Origin: Salvator merianae
Taxonomy: Eukaryota > Chordata > Lepidosauria > Squamata > Teiidae
Direction of reading: 5' to 3'
Assembly (NCBI GenBank): GCA_003586115.2
Contig: QVOM02000103.1
Location: 9,254,147-9,318,146, forward strand
Length of the DNA: 64,000 bases
Within the stretch, counting starts at the first letter, position 1. Each line of letters starts with the position of its first letter. The translations under genes were made by a program, and so were the position numbers. Shown piece by piece: positions 48,339-59,900 of this stretch. Under the pieces are notes generated by a model. It saw only the letters and a list, made by a program, of their open reading frames with translations. It made no database searches and had not been told where the DNA came from.

Positions 48339-50179
48339 CACAGTCTGGCAATACAGAGCTTCATGGGTGGCAGCATAGTGGCCAAGCTGACACAAACTGG
48401 AATGGGTTGGAGTGAAACAGGCTTTTCTGCATTTGGATGGCACATTCCACTCCTGTCCTTGCTGCTGTCTCCAGGGAGACCTCAGAGGCAGCAGCAGGGC
48501 TCCAAAGCACCAAAGCAAGGCTTTGGGGTTTCCAACCTGGCCAGTTTTGTGTTGGACTCATTTCCATCAGCACTTTCTGGATTGCTGCCAAAAAGTGTCT
48601 TTCATAGTATGCTGAACCTTTGGGGTGTTCCCTCTAAATGTCACCATGCTCCAGCATACTGGTCCAGCCTGGTCCATGTTTCATCCAACTGTGGACTAAG
48701 CATGATGTTGGGGGGAAGAGTTTGGCCTAGTCCACACCTGGGTGCAGAGTGCTGGCCCTTATTCCAGAATTTGTTCCAGAAAAAGGGTGAGCGCAGAAAG
48801 GGCCACAGGGTCTAATTGCCAAAGACCAAAACCATATCACCTGAGAGATTATCATAAGAGATCTTGGCAAGATCTGCACAGGAGCTTCAAGTCACCACGA
48901 AATCACTTCTATGCAGCTGAAGGGCATAGGGCAAAGGAGATGTACAGTTCCATGCTCTGGGAGCACTCATTACTCCCTTAGGAGTCCCTAGAGCTCTATA
49001 ATGGTAAATTGCTGCAGAGCACTTTGTCAGCACTCCTCAGTGGTATGCCAGACCATGTTGTCTGGATCTGCCAGGTCCAGTGTAGTCTTCGTCAGCAAGC
49101 ACAGGATAATGGTTGACTTCTGTGGACTCTTACTGTGATCACCAAGAAGAGCATGGGCAGAGTTCCTCAGTTCAGTACTCCCTTTGCCTGAAGAGACAAA
49201 AGCTATGCACATAGCATGCTGCCTCCGCAACAAATGACTGAGCAGCTAGTGAAGATTGCTCCACAAGTTATCTTTGCTTACGGTGCAGGTTCCACCATTG
49301 TTTGAACCTGCTATAGTCTTCCGACAAAGGCCTGACATAGAAGTAATCAGGGTGCCCTGGACTGGGTGCTAATTTAGGAATTATTAGCTCCTCTCTCACA
49401 TCTCAGTAAAAGGTACAATACAAGCACCCTGACATGTACCCCTTATGCTTCTGGAGGACCAAGTGAGAATCTTTTGTTGTGGTAGCTGTCTGCAGTCTGG
49501 GATCCATGATTTCTACAACTTATTTGGACATTTGGAGTGAGATGTGAGCTTTGTCAAAAAAAAGAAAAATATCCCAGAAGGAGTCAACAGGACCCCATAT
49601 CTGTACCCTTGCCAAGAAAAACAACAGGGACTGAGTGCTGAGCTCAAGTTGAAGATATCTTTACTTCTGCCTTAAATTAGAAGTTACTAATACATGGTCT
49701 GTGTAGATATGATCCTGATGCCTCCACTGGATTATAAGTAAATATTTTTAACATAAGTATTGCTAACATGGAAGGATCGACAGCAGAAACTGCTTTGCAT
49801 AGTATAACGATCTTGATGCTATAGATTTTATTTCTAAGCCTCACATATGGAAATGCTCTTATCTAATAAATTCTGCCCTGTAACTCAAAGGAGAAAGTTA
49901 ATCCATTAACTTCCCAGCACACCCAACTTTTTAAGCCCTCCTGCTTGGCTACTTCTCCGTTCCTTTATATAACATTCTCCTAGCTAAACACGTAACACGG
50001 ACAGACAGACACACGAGATAATTTTTCTCCCCTGAGGCACAAACAGGCAGAACAACTGTTACATAATACGCAAGGAAGCAGCAATTAGGCTTGTGGTTGC
50101 TAACAACTGGATTCTTTCAAACGAATAGTGAAAGTTGATCCGATCCACCAGATTTCTTAGAAGAAATGTTCATTGTTTC
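48339..50179. other. Unassigned sequence upstream of the SLC2A9 promoter
   Basis: A degenerate inverted piece at about 48725-48812 (ggccctt attccagaatttg, then gtgagcgcagaaagggcc) is probably an old MITE of the 47224 type. Frames at 48363-48981 lack motifs. 49.4-50.1 kb is AT-rich without repeats I recognise and could hold promoter-proximal regulatory DNA. Confidence 0.35.
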
Positions 50180-50718
50180 CCCCTCCCCACGTGCGAAGCA
50201 GCACCCGCCTCCCTGACTCATTTCCTGCGGCACTACAAGTATAATCAGCGTTCAAAAGCAACTTGAAGGTTCTGATTGTCCGTGGCCCCGATTCTTCTGG
50301 AGCGGCGTCCTGCTAAACCCCCCCATTTCGCTTCCAGCACGTCTAGCTAAGCAGGTTGCGCCGCTCGTCGCCCGACGACCGTGCCAAGAAGGAACCAGAA
50401 GCTCTTCTTGCTTCTGATTCCGCTCCAGATCTGCATTCAAGTTCGTTCCTCGCCAAGGAGGTGCCTGAGAGCCTCTGAACCTTCCTTGCCCGGCCTCTGA
50501 ACTGCTTCCCAGCCGAGACTGTTCCCTCTTCTTACCCGGCGGCGGTTCACTTTGCTCTGTCTGATTGCTCCACCTTTGCAACGCCCCGCCTGCCTGCGAA
50601 AGCCAAACAGGTACCCGACCCGAGTGTCTCCATCGCCACTGCCCATGTGCACAGTCAGGCGGTGCCTGCTGGCTTCAGGCAACCCTGGAGGACGAGGAGG
50701 CCCTGGACTCTTCCGAGC
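50180..50718 (+). promoter_or_regulatory. SLC2A9: CpG-rich promoter and 5' untranslated region of SLC2A9
   Basis: CpG dinucleotides are frequent from about 50190 to 51010, in contrast to the AT-rich, CpG-poor flanks, as expected of a vertebrate CpG-island promoter. Visible motifs include an E-box CACGTG (50188-50193), an AP-1-like TGACTCA (50214-50220) and, on the minus strand, a DR1-like AGAGCAAAGTGAA (50546-50558) that loosely resembles an HNF4 site. No convincing TATA box is seen. The transcription start cannot be fixed from sequence. Upstream ATGs at 50552 and 50565 open frames that overlap the main start out of frame, and 50647 is in frame with it. The motif calls are suggestions only. 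Confidence 0.6.
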
Positions 50719-50772
50719 ATGGCAAACCTCGTTCCCCTGATCTCAGCAGCGGAAAGAAAAAGAGGAAGAAAC
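50719..50772 (+). CDS. SLC2A9: SLC2A9 first coding exon: short cytoplasmic N-terminus
   Basis: The exon encodes the 18 residues MANLVPLISAAERKRGRN and ends in phase 0 at the donor AAC|GTGAGT. It joins the exon at 58431 as ...RKRGRN-DWSASL. The start at 50719 is chosen because its Kozak context is strong (A at -3, G at +4). An in-frame ATG at 50647 would add 24 residues but has C at -3. The LVPL motif recalls the longer mammalian GLUT9 isoform, which has LVPL near its N-terminus, and the basic run before the first membrane segment is typical of the family. The tail is much shorter than the roughly 50 residues of the human long isoform as I recall it. Alternative N-termini in mammals affect membrane sorting. 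Confidence 0.72.
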
Positions 50773-52732
50773 GTGAGTAGCAGACAGAGCGAGGCTAAGC
50801 CGCGCTCCACGTGGCTTTTGAGCGCAGCCAAGCCCTCTGCTTTGTTGATACCGCAGCCCCTCGAAGGCTCGATCCTAAGGAAGCGTGTGGCGGATCGCAG
50901 CCAAATACTAAGATCCAGCCGAGAGAGGAGAAGGAATGTTGAAAATCGGGGTCGGTGGGTCGAGTTGCACTTTAGATGTAAAGACTGGGGTTACGGGTGG
51001 CGAAAAGTAGCGCTTCGGTTCTCGAAAATAAGTTCCAGGACTCCGAATTCTGCCCTAAAAGTTCTGCACCTTGGGTGGGTGGCCTTTGTAATGGCTGGGC
51101 TGCGAAGGAAATGCGTTCTGACTTTCCACCTGCTCTGGGGCTCCTGTCTTCTCTTAGGTCACGTCATTTCATGCAGGCAGTACCAGGCACAGGAAAACTT
51201 TCTGCAGGCAAAAACCAGGCATAAATCGACAGGAATCTCTCCCACAGACCACGCTGCAGGACAAAAACTCAGTCAAGGACAGTATTCATACCTTGTAATA
51301 GGAACGAACGAGGCAGGAGGGGATCTTCCCCGCGTTACCCTCCCAAAATGCAAGAGTGATGCTTCCTCTTACTTGTTTTGCATGACATTCCGACTGACCG
51401 TGAGCCGTTTACTAGAGGCGCCTTAGACGCTTGAAGACAGAGGACTCCTTCCTTTTTAAGAGAGCTTTGGCACAACAGCGGTCGGATTGCAGAGCTAAAA
51501 ATACTGCCCAACTCAGTGTTACCCAAGGAGAAAACTGCTGAGAAATAAAATGGGATATTATTAGCCCCGTGAGGAAGGGCAAGGAGAGGATATAGAGAAA
51601 GTGCTGAAATTCTGCATGGATTTTTATAGGTGGGATGGACTGGGCCCCTAGCAAATGAAGCCAGATGAGCCCCTCACAACATATACCCTGGTGCCAAAAA
51701 CATGGGCAAAATTCTGACAATAAGCAGCAGTTTAGTTCTTGAACCCTGACAAAAAAGCTGGGTTTGGTCAGTGCAGTGAGACCTCCGGTTCTCCCCTTAC
51801 ATCTGTGAGTACGTTTCATAAAGCCGTTTAGCTTGACTCTTTCATTTTTATCCTTGAAACAAGAGTAAATTGTATTAAATTATCTTTTTTGCAATCCTAC
51901 CTTTTTCTTAGATCATTTTTTTTGTTTTTAAATTGAAAGTGCTACCTTAAACAATACATATATACAATTATTAAAAAGAGAGGTAAAAAAATAACAGGTT
52001 TGCATCTTAAAGAACATTGCGTCCCTAAAGCATATCTTCCCTGTACATTCCAATGGTCAGACCATGAAAGTATCCCTGAGCACAGTATCACAAGCTGTAA
52101 AGTTATAACATACAATGCCTTAGGTCATTTTGTGATCTAAGACAGAGTCTAATTTGTCTGCCTTAGTCTACCTCAGCCAGATTTCCTGGACCATTAGGTA
52201 CCAATTTTTATCTGTTTTGCCTCATCCTTCTCCCAGGGACCATCTGACAGGTCTGTTTGACTGGACCAGACCTGACTCAGCTCTCATAGACTCGTGCCTA
52301 TTAATGTCATCTGTAAAAACTAGTGAACAAGAATGTCTGGTTGGTGTTCTCATGTGTCCTGCCTACTGATGCCACAATATACCTTACCAGTCACAATAAT
52401 TGAGTGTCCTTGGGCTGTTCGCTGCCACCTCTGGAGTTCTATCACTCAGCTTCACTGTTGCTGGATGCTGGGGATGTCTAAGCAGGTTCATGTACCTCTT
52501 TCTCCCTGGACCCTGTCCAAGTTTGCCACACCTTTGCGAACAGTTATAAAATGAACATAACATGCATGAACAAGAACAGGATCTTAAAGTCTTCCTCCAC
52601 AGAATTGTGTAGATAATTTCTGTGCCAGAACTGCAGGCTATCACTTATAATATTGTATGGCCCTAAACCCTATGTGGGACTCTGCCATTTACCTTTAGTG
52701 GAGGCCTCAGGGAATTTTCATGTCCAAGCTCA

Positions 52733-52817
52733 CTCACTTTCTTTTTCTTTCCTTCTTTCCTTCTTTCTTTTCTTTCTTTTCTTTCTTTTCTTTCTTTCTT
52801 TTGTTTCTTTCTTTTTT
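52733..52817. repeat. (TTTC)n microsatellite in SLC2A9 intron 1
   Basis: Pyrimidine-only run of tttc/cttt units, slightly imperfect. Confidence 0.9.
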
Positions 52818-53126
52818 GCTTGGAAGTGTAAGGAAAGATTTGAGCTGTGCTCTGTCTTTCTGATCAATTTTAAATAAACTTGAAGTTTGGTTCTAGGCAT
52901 TTAATCCATTGAAACTTCAGTAATTGACAAGTACTGTTTCAAAGATTTACAAAATATTATATTTGGAACATCTTTAAGATGATTTGCACTCTTTAAATTT
53001 GGGTTATTCTTTATTAGTCCTTTTACCCCTTCACTCAAATATAAGGATATAGTAATACTAGCATACATTATAAAATTGTTAAGGATTATTGAAATAATCA
53101 TGTGAAATGCTTTGAGCATTGTAGAC

Positions 53127-53354
53127 CAAGGCTGTGATCACATGCAGTAAAAAAAAAATCTCTGAGGTGGCCCAGAAATGGGTTAGAGACAGTTCTAAGC
53201 TAGGATCATTCACAAGCCAGTTTCGCCTCCCCTGTTATGAACATTCTGTGCTAGAAAAGAAGAATCAGAGATGGGATGAGAACACAGGGTCACATGCAAC
53301 TGTCTCTGAGATGCTTCTGAACTGCTTTTCTTATTATGCGTGATCACAGCCTTG
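53127..53354. mobile_element. Short DNA transposon, CACATGCAGTAAAAA family (copy 2)
   Basis: Inverted ends CAAGGCTGTGATCACATGC and, on the right, gcgtgatcacagccttg. The interior matches the copies at 15814 and 53600 (gagatgggatgagaacac, ctctgagatgcttctgaa). The palindromic TGATCA core is in both termini. Confidence 0.75.
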
Positions 53355-53359
53355 TCTAG

Positions 53360-53482
53360 ATCAGGATTCCTAAATGTTGCTGAAATCCAGCTTTCATTAT
53401 CATGGATCTGTTAGCTGGAGTTAATGGGAAGTGGAGTCCAAGAACATCTGGATGATCACAAGTTGGCAATCCCTGCTCATGG
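53360..53482. repeat. Small inverted-repeat element, decayed
   Basis: Relative of 8347-8480: aggattcctaaatgttgctg on the left against aagaacatctggatgatcac and ggcaatccctg on the right, inverted. Confidence 0.5.
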
Positions 53483-53599
53483 CCTGTTTAAAAATCAGGC
53501 TTCAGAGACAGAAGTGGATTGGATATAGTTTTGATCACACTAGATGCAGTGCCTGTCCAGACATAATCTAAGGAGCTCATAATCACCTTCAAAGTCCTT

Positions 53600-53825
53600 G
53601 GCTGTGTTTACATACAGTGAAAAAAAAAAAAGATATGTGAGGCTGCTTAGAAATATAGCGGCTTAGAGGCAGGTGGTGTCACTCCCACCCCAGTCTGTCT
53701 CTTTCCCTCACATGTACATTCTAGGGCAAAAGGGATGGATTAGAATGGAATGAGAACTTGAAGGCCAGATATTACCATCTCAAAGGTGCTTTTGAGCTAT
53801 TTGTTTGTTTTTTGCTACACAACCC
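53600..53825. mobile_element. Short DNA transposon, CACATGCAGTAAAAA family (copy 3)
   Basis: Left end ggctgtgtttacatacagtg plus an A run. Right end a T-rich run then gctacacaaccc. The interior shares gaatgagaacttgaagg-, ctcaaaggtgcttttgagc-type blocks with the other two copies. It lies 245 bp from copy 2. Confidence 0.7.
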
Positions 53826-55198
53826 TAGTCTCATACCCAGACATCAGTTCCCAATGTTCTCTGTGAATGCATCAAAACTGTGAAATTATTTTTCGGAGTG
53901 TCTATTTGCTTCCACTTTATGCCAACTTTTCAGTTGCCTGATGATTCTAATGTTTGATTCCAGAGTTTAGTTATCTGCTACTGTGTCTGTTTGGGACTTG
54001 TTAATTTTTAATGGAATATTGCATCAGAATTTAAATGTCATCCTGCACACCAAAAAATTTCTAAAATAAATATAGCTTAAGCATTTTTAGAATAAAGTGA
54101 AAAAACAAAAAGAGATAATGTTTTTTAAACAGAATGATAAAGAGTTTCCAGAAAAAAACTCCTGTAACAGCCGCTAACTTCTTTTCTGATCAACAATAGT
54201 TTTATTATAATTACAAGTATTTTTTGTTCTTGCTTTACTGTACAGTGATATGCAATCACCTTTTGAGGAGTTTAGAGGAGTGTGTCGGGAGGTGCGGATA
54301 ACAAAAGGGCGGTGGGAAACTTGATCCTAAATGTGAAAGAATTTACAGCTAGGCTTTCTACTCAAGCCATATAACTCTCCAATACTGAATCTAGTGTCAT
54401 TATCTTAAACACTGAAGTTTCAATTCAGTGAAATCTGTCTTTAAAACTACAGGCAGTATGCCATAGTGGTGAAATCTGCAATATTATGCCCTCTTACTCA
54501 AATATTCTTGAAAGTCATTAGGATTTCCTTCATTAGACATATTACAAATTTTAATATCGAAGTCTAAACTTTTGACTGTTCTATGGAAACACAGGGTAGT
54601 TTTACTGACTCTTTTCCTTCAGTTTGCATCATGGGAAAAATAATACCCCATGTCTAAATCTACATGCTTTATTTGAAGCTTGTGTTTTATTACTGCACTA
54701 TGACAGGCTATTAGCATAAATCTGGACTTTAGGCTAAATAGATACCTAGTATGTTGAGTTTATAGTTACCTGCAATAAAGTACATTGCCTAAGCATTTTT
54801 TAGAATACATTGCCTTGTGCTGACTGCTGTCATCTTAATCAGTCATCGCCATGGTAATAAAACTGCTTGCTTTCTTTGAATCAACAATGAGAAGCACTAA
54901 ACATGGTTTTCACTGAGTTGTTTTACAGGCAGAATAAAGATGACAGAAGAAATTGTTAGAGATTCACTTGCTAGGAATCCAGTCTCCCCCATCTTGATTT
55001 AAGCACTCTCAAAGGAAATCTGAATGAAATTATTAAGAGCAGTGTTAAGGAGAAATACAGCTAAGAGTGAAAGCATCAAAACAGTGCTTTTCAGTTAATT
55101 TGAAGCTCTTCTGGGGTTTCGGGTATTGTAAATACAGTGGCTGGTTGGATTTCAGGGCTCCTTAAATACATCTTGTGAGTGATTCAAAAACAAAAAAC

Positions 55199-55490
55199 TA
55201 GAGATGTGCAGTGACCTAAAAATAGTGATTCAGTTCAAATGCAAATCAGATTGAAGAGCCTCAACCTGATTCAATCTGAACCTCAAACAAGTTCAAACCA
55301 CTTTGTTTTTTAAAAAAAATCAACTTCTTTTAAACAGCCCTTTTTATATAACTGGTTTGATTCAAACCAGGTGGTTCAGTCCGTTCAGATGAACCTCCCT
55401 GGTTCAGTTCATGTTCAGACTGCCCCCCCAGGGGTGGTTCAGGTTTGAGGTTGAACCTTTCCAAAAATGAACTGTTTTGGCACATCACTA
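55199..55490. mobile_element. hAT-like non-autonomous element (292 bp)
   Basis: Ends TAGAGATGTGCAG and, inverted, TAGTGATGTGCC. Flanks CAAAAAAC (55191-55198) and CAAAAAAA (55491-55498) form an 8-bp duplication with one change. The interior is built from gttcaaac and gattcaat runs in both orientations. Confidence 0.65.
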
Positions 55491-55606
55491 CAAAAAAAAT
55501 CCCTTTGTTTATTTAATACGTATTATACTGCTCTTTATCCAGATGTTCCCATTATGGTTTATGGCAAAACCATTTTAGACCACTCAGAAGTGGTCTATGA
55601 TATAAT

Positions 55607-55786
55607 GGCCCTTTCTGCACTTGGCCTTATTGTGGATTATATCCCAGAATAGGGACCTGCTATCCACATGCTAGTGCAAACTATGAAAGGTCTTGCTCAG
55701 GGCCTACCAGAGTCTGCCCTAGCATGCAGATGGCAAGTCCCCATTCTGAGATACAATCTAGAATAAGTCCAAGTGCAGAAAGGGCC
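55607..55786. mobile_element. 180-bp MITE (copy 2) in SLC2A9 intron 1
   Basis: Same length as 47224-47403, identical over the first 90 bp, with ten differences in the second 90 bp (about 94% overall). Flanking triplets AAT/AAA differ by one base. The right-end fold gives chance frames only. Confidence 0.85.
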
Positions 55787-56410
55787 AAAGTTGGAATAGT
55801 TTTTTTAAGTAACCTATGAAAACCTGTCTTACTTTTGCGCGAAGTGCAGATTCTGTCAAAAGTTATACTTCTCATAAAATGCTAATTGCACAAGCTTGTA
55901 CTGAAAGCTTGAGTTGGTAAATTAATGAACCAGTATAGTTTGTGTTGATTAACAAGCACTAGTTGTAATGAGTAGAACAGATAATTAAGGACATATATTT
56001 GAAGCTGTTAGTTGGCTCTAATATACCACTGTAAGAAGAACAGTTGGAATGGTTTGTCTTTATTAAATTGTAAGTCACTGTCTTACTTCAGTATTTTAAA
56101 GAACACATATATTGAGAACTGAATTCAATGGAGGTTATTTGAATATAGTTAATTAATAGTTTGTTAACTTGATGACTATTAAATTACTAATCTTAAAATT
56201 ACTTGACATTCTTAGTACATCTTGTAGCTATTTATAGGGAAAATCTTTTTTTCTATGCTAAAGAACTGTTTTGGTTAACTCAGACAGTTTGCTTCAGCTC
56301 TCTTCAGTCTGTAAAATATATGCGACAATGATTTGCTTACTTAATAAATGTAAGACCTTGTCAGGACTTGTGCTTTTGTAGTTTAGTAATTATAATTCCT
56401 GTGGAAACTG

Positions 56411-56501
56411 AGACCTTTTCTGCACTGGTCTTTATTCCAGGATATATCCTGGAATAGGGGCTTGTCATCTACATGCTAGTACAAACTATGGAAGGCCCAT
56501 C
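56411..56501. mobile_element. Degenerate 180-bp MITE left half
   Basis: agaccttttctgcactggtc, then ggaataggggcttgtcatct and acatgctagtacaaactatg match the left half of the 47224 and 55607 copies with many changes. The right half is not found. Confidence 0.6.
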
Positions 56502-57099
56502 CTTTCCCAATCATGCGCTGGCTCCTCCCCTGGATTATACCCTGACTGCCACTCTGCCATGATTGTGCTCCAGGCTCCCCCTGGATTGCACCTGGGTTAC
56601 CCCTGGATTGTGCATCAGACCCCATTATTTCCTGAGTGGACTCTTCCAGCCCCTGGACTGCACCTTGCCATCCTCCCAATGGGTCCATGGTCCCCACAAA
56701 ACTAGGCTCATCCATTGTCACCAGTCTGTGGCTAGGAAAGACCATGGCAGCTGGCACCTCCATCTTCAAGGCTACTAGGTCTTCTGAGTGAAGATTAGTA
56801 GTCCTCCCAGGGAACCTAGGAAGTAGATGTGCATGTGTCCACTTCCTGCAAAGGATTTGAACTGCCCAACTGCATTTGAAACTTTTGAAGAATGAGAATG
56901 CCCACCCTACTCACTAGGCCTTCTGGAAGGACTTCAAGTTCTCCCCACTAGAAGGACTAGTAGGACTTGAAGAAGGAGAGTGCTGGCCACCACAGTTTTG
57001 GCTAGATGTCATACCAGTGACAGCAGCCCAGCATAGATTAATGGGAATCAGGTTAGTACCCTATGAATCCAACAGGGGGGTGACAGGATGTGACCTGAG

Positions 57100-57283
57100 G
57101 GTTGTCACGGACAAATTGGGAAAGCGGGGAGGAGGTCTGTGTGTGTGGTGAAATCAACCGTTTTTTGAACCCTCTCTCCCAGTTTCCTTTGTTTTCATAC
57201 TGAACCCTGAACCTTTCAGGTGATTTGGTCTGAAAACTCAGTATTTTCTTCCCCCAGTTCTGTATGAAAGCACATCACTACTC
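57100..57283. mobile_element. Possible hAT-like element, right end
   Basis: Ends in gaaagcacatcacta, the terminus of the 55199 element, preceded by similar cctgaacctttcagg and ggtctgaaaac blocks. The left end is not identified. Confidence 0.35.
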
Positions 57284-57774
57284 ATGATAATACGTAGCCC
57301 AAATATGTTAGTTATCAGGGCTGCCAGATAAAAACATATAAAATCAATAGCCAGGGTAAAACACCAGCCAAGATCGACAAAATTAAGCCAAAATCATCCC
57401 CCTACCTGCAGTTTCAGTTTTTTGAATTGTGCATTCCTGTGTAGATGGGACAGGCCACGCCACTGGAACGTAGTTTCATTTTTTCCTTTTTCTTGCCCCG
57501 CACTGAAAGTATGGCCATTCCAGAGATACTTTCAGTTTTTTTTCCTAGCCTGCCCCACCCTCAGGCCTGGGCAGCCCTGCCCCTACCCTGGGCAATCATG
57601 CCCCTGGCCCCAGGCATCTGCATGTCCATGAGAACCCCTCCAAAAGAGCCAGAATTTTGCCAAATTCAGCCAATAAGGCTGAAATAAGCTAAAAATAAGC
57701 CAAACAACTAACCTTGGTGGTAGAAAAAGATCTGCTTGAATTGTCTTGACCCTTATATGATTCAAGGGGTTTCT

Positions 57775-58215
57775 GTGGAGCTGGATTGCTCCTGGTCAGC
57801 AGCATGCAGATGCTTTCTAGTGAAGTGTGTCTGCACATTGTGGAGGCCCTCCCAATTGGGAGTGGGCTACAGCCACTTCCAGTCCCTATTAGCTGTGGAG
57901 CACAAAATCGTGCTCCACAGCTGTACCAGGAACAGCTGGACTGCTCCTGCTATGCCGTGTTCACAGCTTGTTCCAGATGCAAAAGCTGTACAGCACAGTG
58001 TAGCTGTGGCCACAGCTACAGATGCGTAGTTGTGCAACGTCCCCAGTCACTATGGCAGCAGCTGGATGTTTCCCCATCCACTGTCATGGCATTGGCAACC
58101 AGCATTCACACTGCTAGTGCTGCAAGCCTATTTCCAGGATATTCCAGCTGTTGCAGTGCGAATTACTTGTTCCATCTTGGAATGTTCACTCGCAAATGCT
58201 TCCTTATCCTCCAGC
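57775..58215. mobile_element. MITE of the ttgaccaggagcagctgg family, ends decayed
   Basis: Contains the near-perfect palindrome around agctgtggagcacaaaatcg, then tgctccacagctgtaccagg and ctatggcagcagctgg. Same body as the copies at 60440 and 63822. Termini are not clear. Confidence 0.5.
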
Positions 58216-58430
58216 TGGGCACATGTGTATAAACTCTTCAATTTTGCTCCAACATGCTTTATGTTTCAAGGGTTCATTTTTAGTGCCTGACCCAGCCTCT
58301 CCATGGAATGTTTTTTTTTTTAATTTCTAATAGTATTTTAAGAGCTTTGTATGGCATATCATTCACCCCCTCTCCTGTTTTCTTTATATCTGCAGTATTT
58401 CTAAGCCACTTTTTTTTGTTTTTGATTTAG

Positions 58431-58553
<123 letters not shown>

Positions 58554-59179
58554 TAACTGCGCTCAACCAGGTGGTATAACTCTAGTTATATTTTGGCACA
58601 GGCAATTCTCATCTCAACACAGAAATCACAGCTGCAGAGATAAAAACCCCAAAGAAACCAGACTCAAAGAAGCACAGTGACTCCCTGCCTTTATTGGACA
58701 TTATAATTAGAGACACAGTAAATCATATTTATTTATATTAAATGAAATCTCACTGTTTTCAGCAGCGTTTTTCATAGCCAGGAAGTGCATGGGCTTCAAA
58801 GCCTGTTCTGAATGGGCTTTCTGTGTCCATTTTGAAAAACTAACAATGAGAAAGAGACAGAAACTTGCAGCTTTTTCTATGACACTGCCTCGCTTGAATG
58901 GGGCTTGGGGAGGATAGATCAAACTGGTCTTGGCTGATCGACATTTATCACATTCCCATTGCTGAGATTACTGCATTTGCCAGCATGTGGATCATGAGCC
59001 AAGGAGAAAGATTACCACGTTATCCACCCCAATGTGCAGATATGATGCAGCAGTGTCAGTTTCAAGGTTCTACTATTGATATGTAAGTCTGATAAAAATT
59101 AGACCACTGCTTTCCTGATAACAACAATTAATTAGTTGTTTCCTCAAATCTCTCTAACAGGATCAGTATTTAATTGTAT

Positions 59180-59900
59180 TCTGTCCTTCAGCATGAGGAG
59201 CTGCTAGGCCAATGAGCAATCTATTTTATACCACTGAAACCATATATTTAAAACATGAAAACAATGAACTCAGAACATATGACAGTAGTCCCTCTCTGGT
59301 GATTACAAAGGCCTATGAAAACAGAAGTGTCTTAACTGGTTGTAGATAAAATTATAAGCAGAGCATGAGTAAGCAGCAACAGGGCAATCAGTTCTTTAAA
59401 TACTTGAGCTTCCAGCTGTGTAAGGCTTGTAAAATAAAGGTCAGCACCTGTTTAAAGGTAGCAACCAGGGCACAATTAAGAACAAGTAGTTCAGGATTCC
59501 ATTTCTTGGCACCAGCCAGTAACCAGGTGGCTGCATTCTGAGCTACAGATTCTAATAGTCTTCAGTAGTAGACCAATGAGAGTATATTGCAAAAATCTAA
59601 TTGCCAAAGAGCAAATATAAGAAGCAAAATCTCTCTGTCCACCCTGTATTAGTTCAGATTCATTTTATTGGCTTCTGTCCATTACTGCTTGCAGGTATTT
59701 TGCATAACCTGAATAGTATCTCCCAATTCAGGTGAATTGGAGAAATCAATCTGAGAGTCACTGGCATTCTTTTGCCATGCACTCCAGAAGCCCAGATGAA
59801 ACCTCCTAGCAGCTTCGTGTACATGTTATGGACCACTGGGGATAGCAATCCCCATAGCAGAATTTTTCCTTTGCCAGCTTTGAAGGCAACTAAGAGATGT
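59180..59900 (-). mobile_element. L2 LINE remnant in SLC2A9 intron 2
   Basis: Inverted L2 blocks in the same order as at 24.8-25.5 kb: ccaggtggctgcattctgag, then a decayed stretch around tatattgcaaaaatctaat, ttattggcttctgtccatta, ctcccaattcaggtgaattg and tacatgttatggaccactgg. No intact reading. Confidence 0.6.

Larger units (their letters stand above)
50773..58430 (+). other. SLC2A9: SLC2A9 intron 1
   Basis: A 7,658-bp intron is bounded by GTGAGT and AG. The CpG-rich area continues for its first 240 bases. It contains a TTTC microsatellite (about 52733-52817), two short DNA transposons of one family (53127-53354, 53600-53825), a small inverted-repeat element (53360-53482), a hAT-like element (55199-55490), a 180-bp MITE (55607-55786), a degenerate relative at about 56411 and a larger MITE at about 57775-58215. 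The stretch 53.9-55.1 kb shows no repeat I recognise. Confidence 0.8.

Noticed and set aside
1..50000. Exons of WDR1, the neighbour expected upstream of SLC2A9 in mammals
   Set aside because: I looked for WD-repeat coding blocks and found none. The gene may lie further upstream or elsewhere in this species.
50565..50780. Frame ending GKKKRKK just before the donor, resembling the Lys-rich GLUT9 short isoform tail
   Set aside because: It leaves one base before the donor, so it would throw the next exon out of the DWS frame. The frame from 50719 joins in phase 0.
50647..51426. 259-codon open frame starting upstream of the SLC2A9 start
   Set aside because: It contains the true first coding exon but then reads through a consensus GTGAGT donor into intron. 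The part after 50772 has no family motif.
58898..59086. 62-codon frame after the SLC2A9 core exon, considered as exon 3
   Set aside because: Does not read like YIKAFYN... of the next GLUT9 segment and lacks a convincing acceptor.
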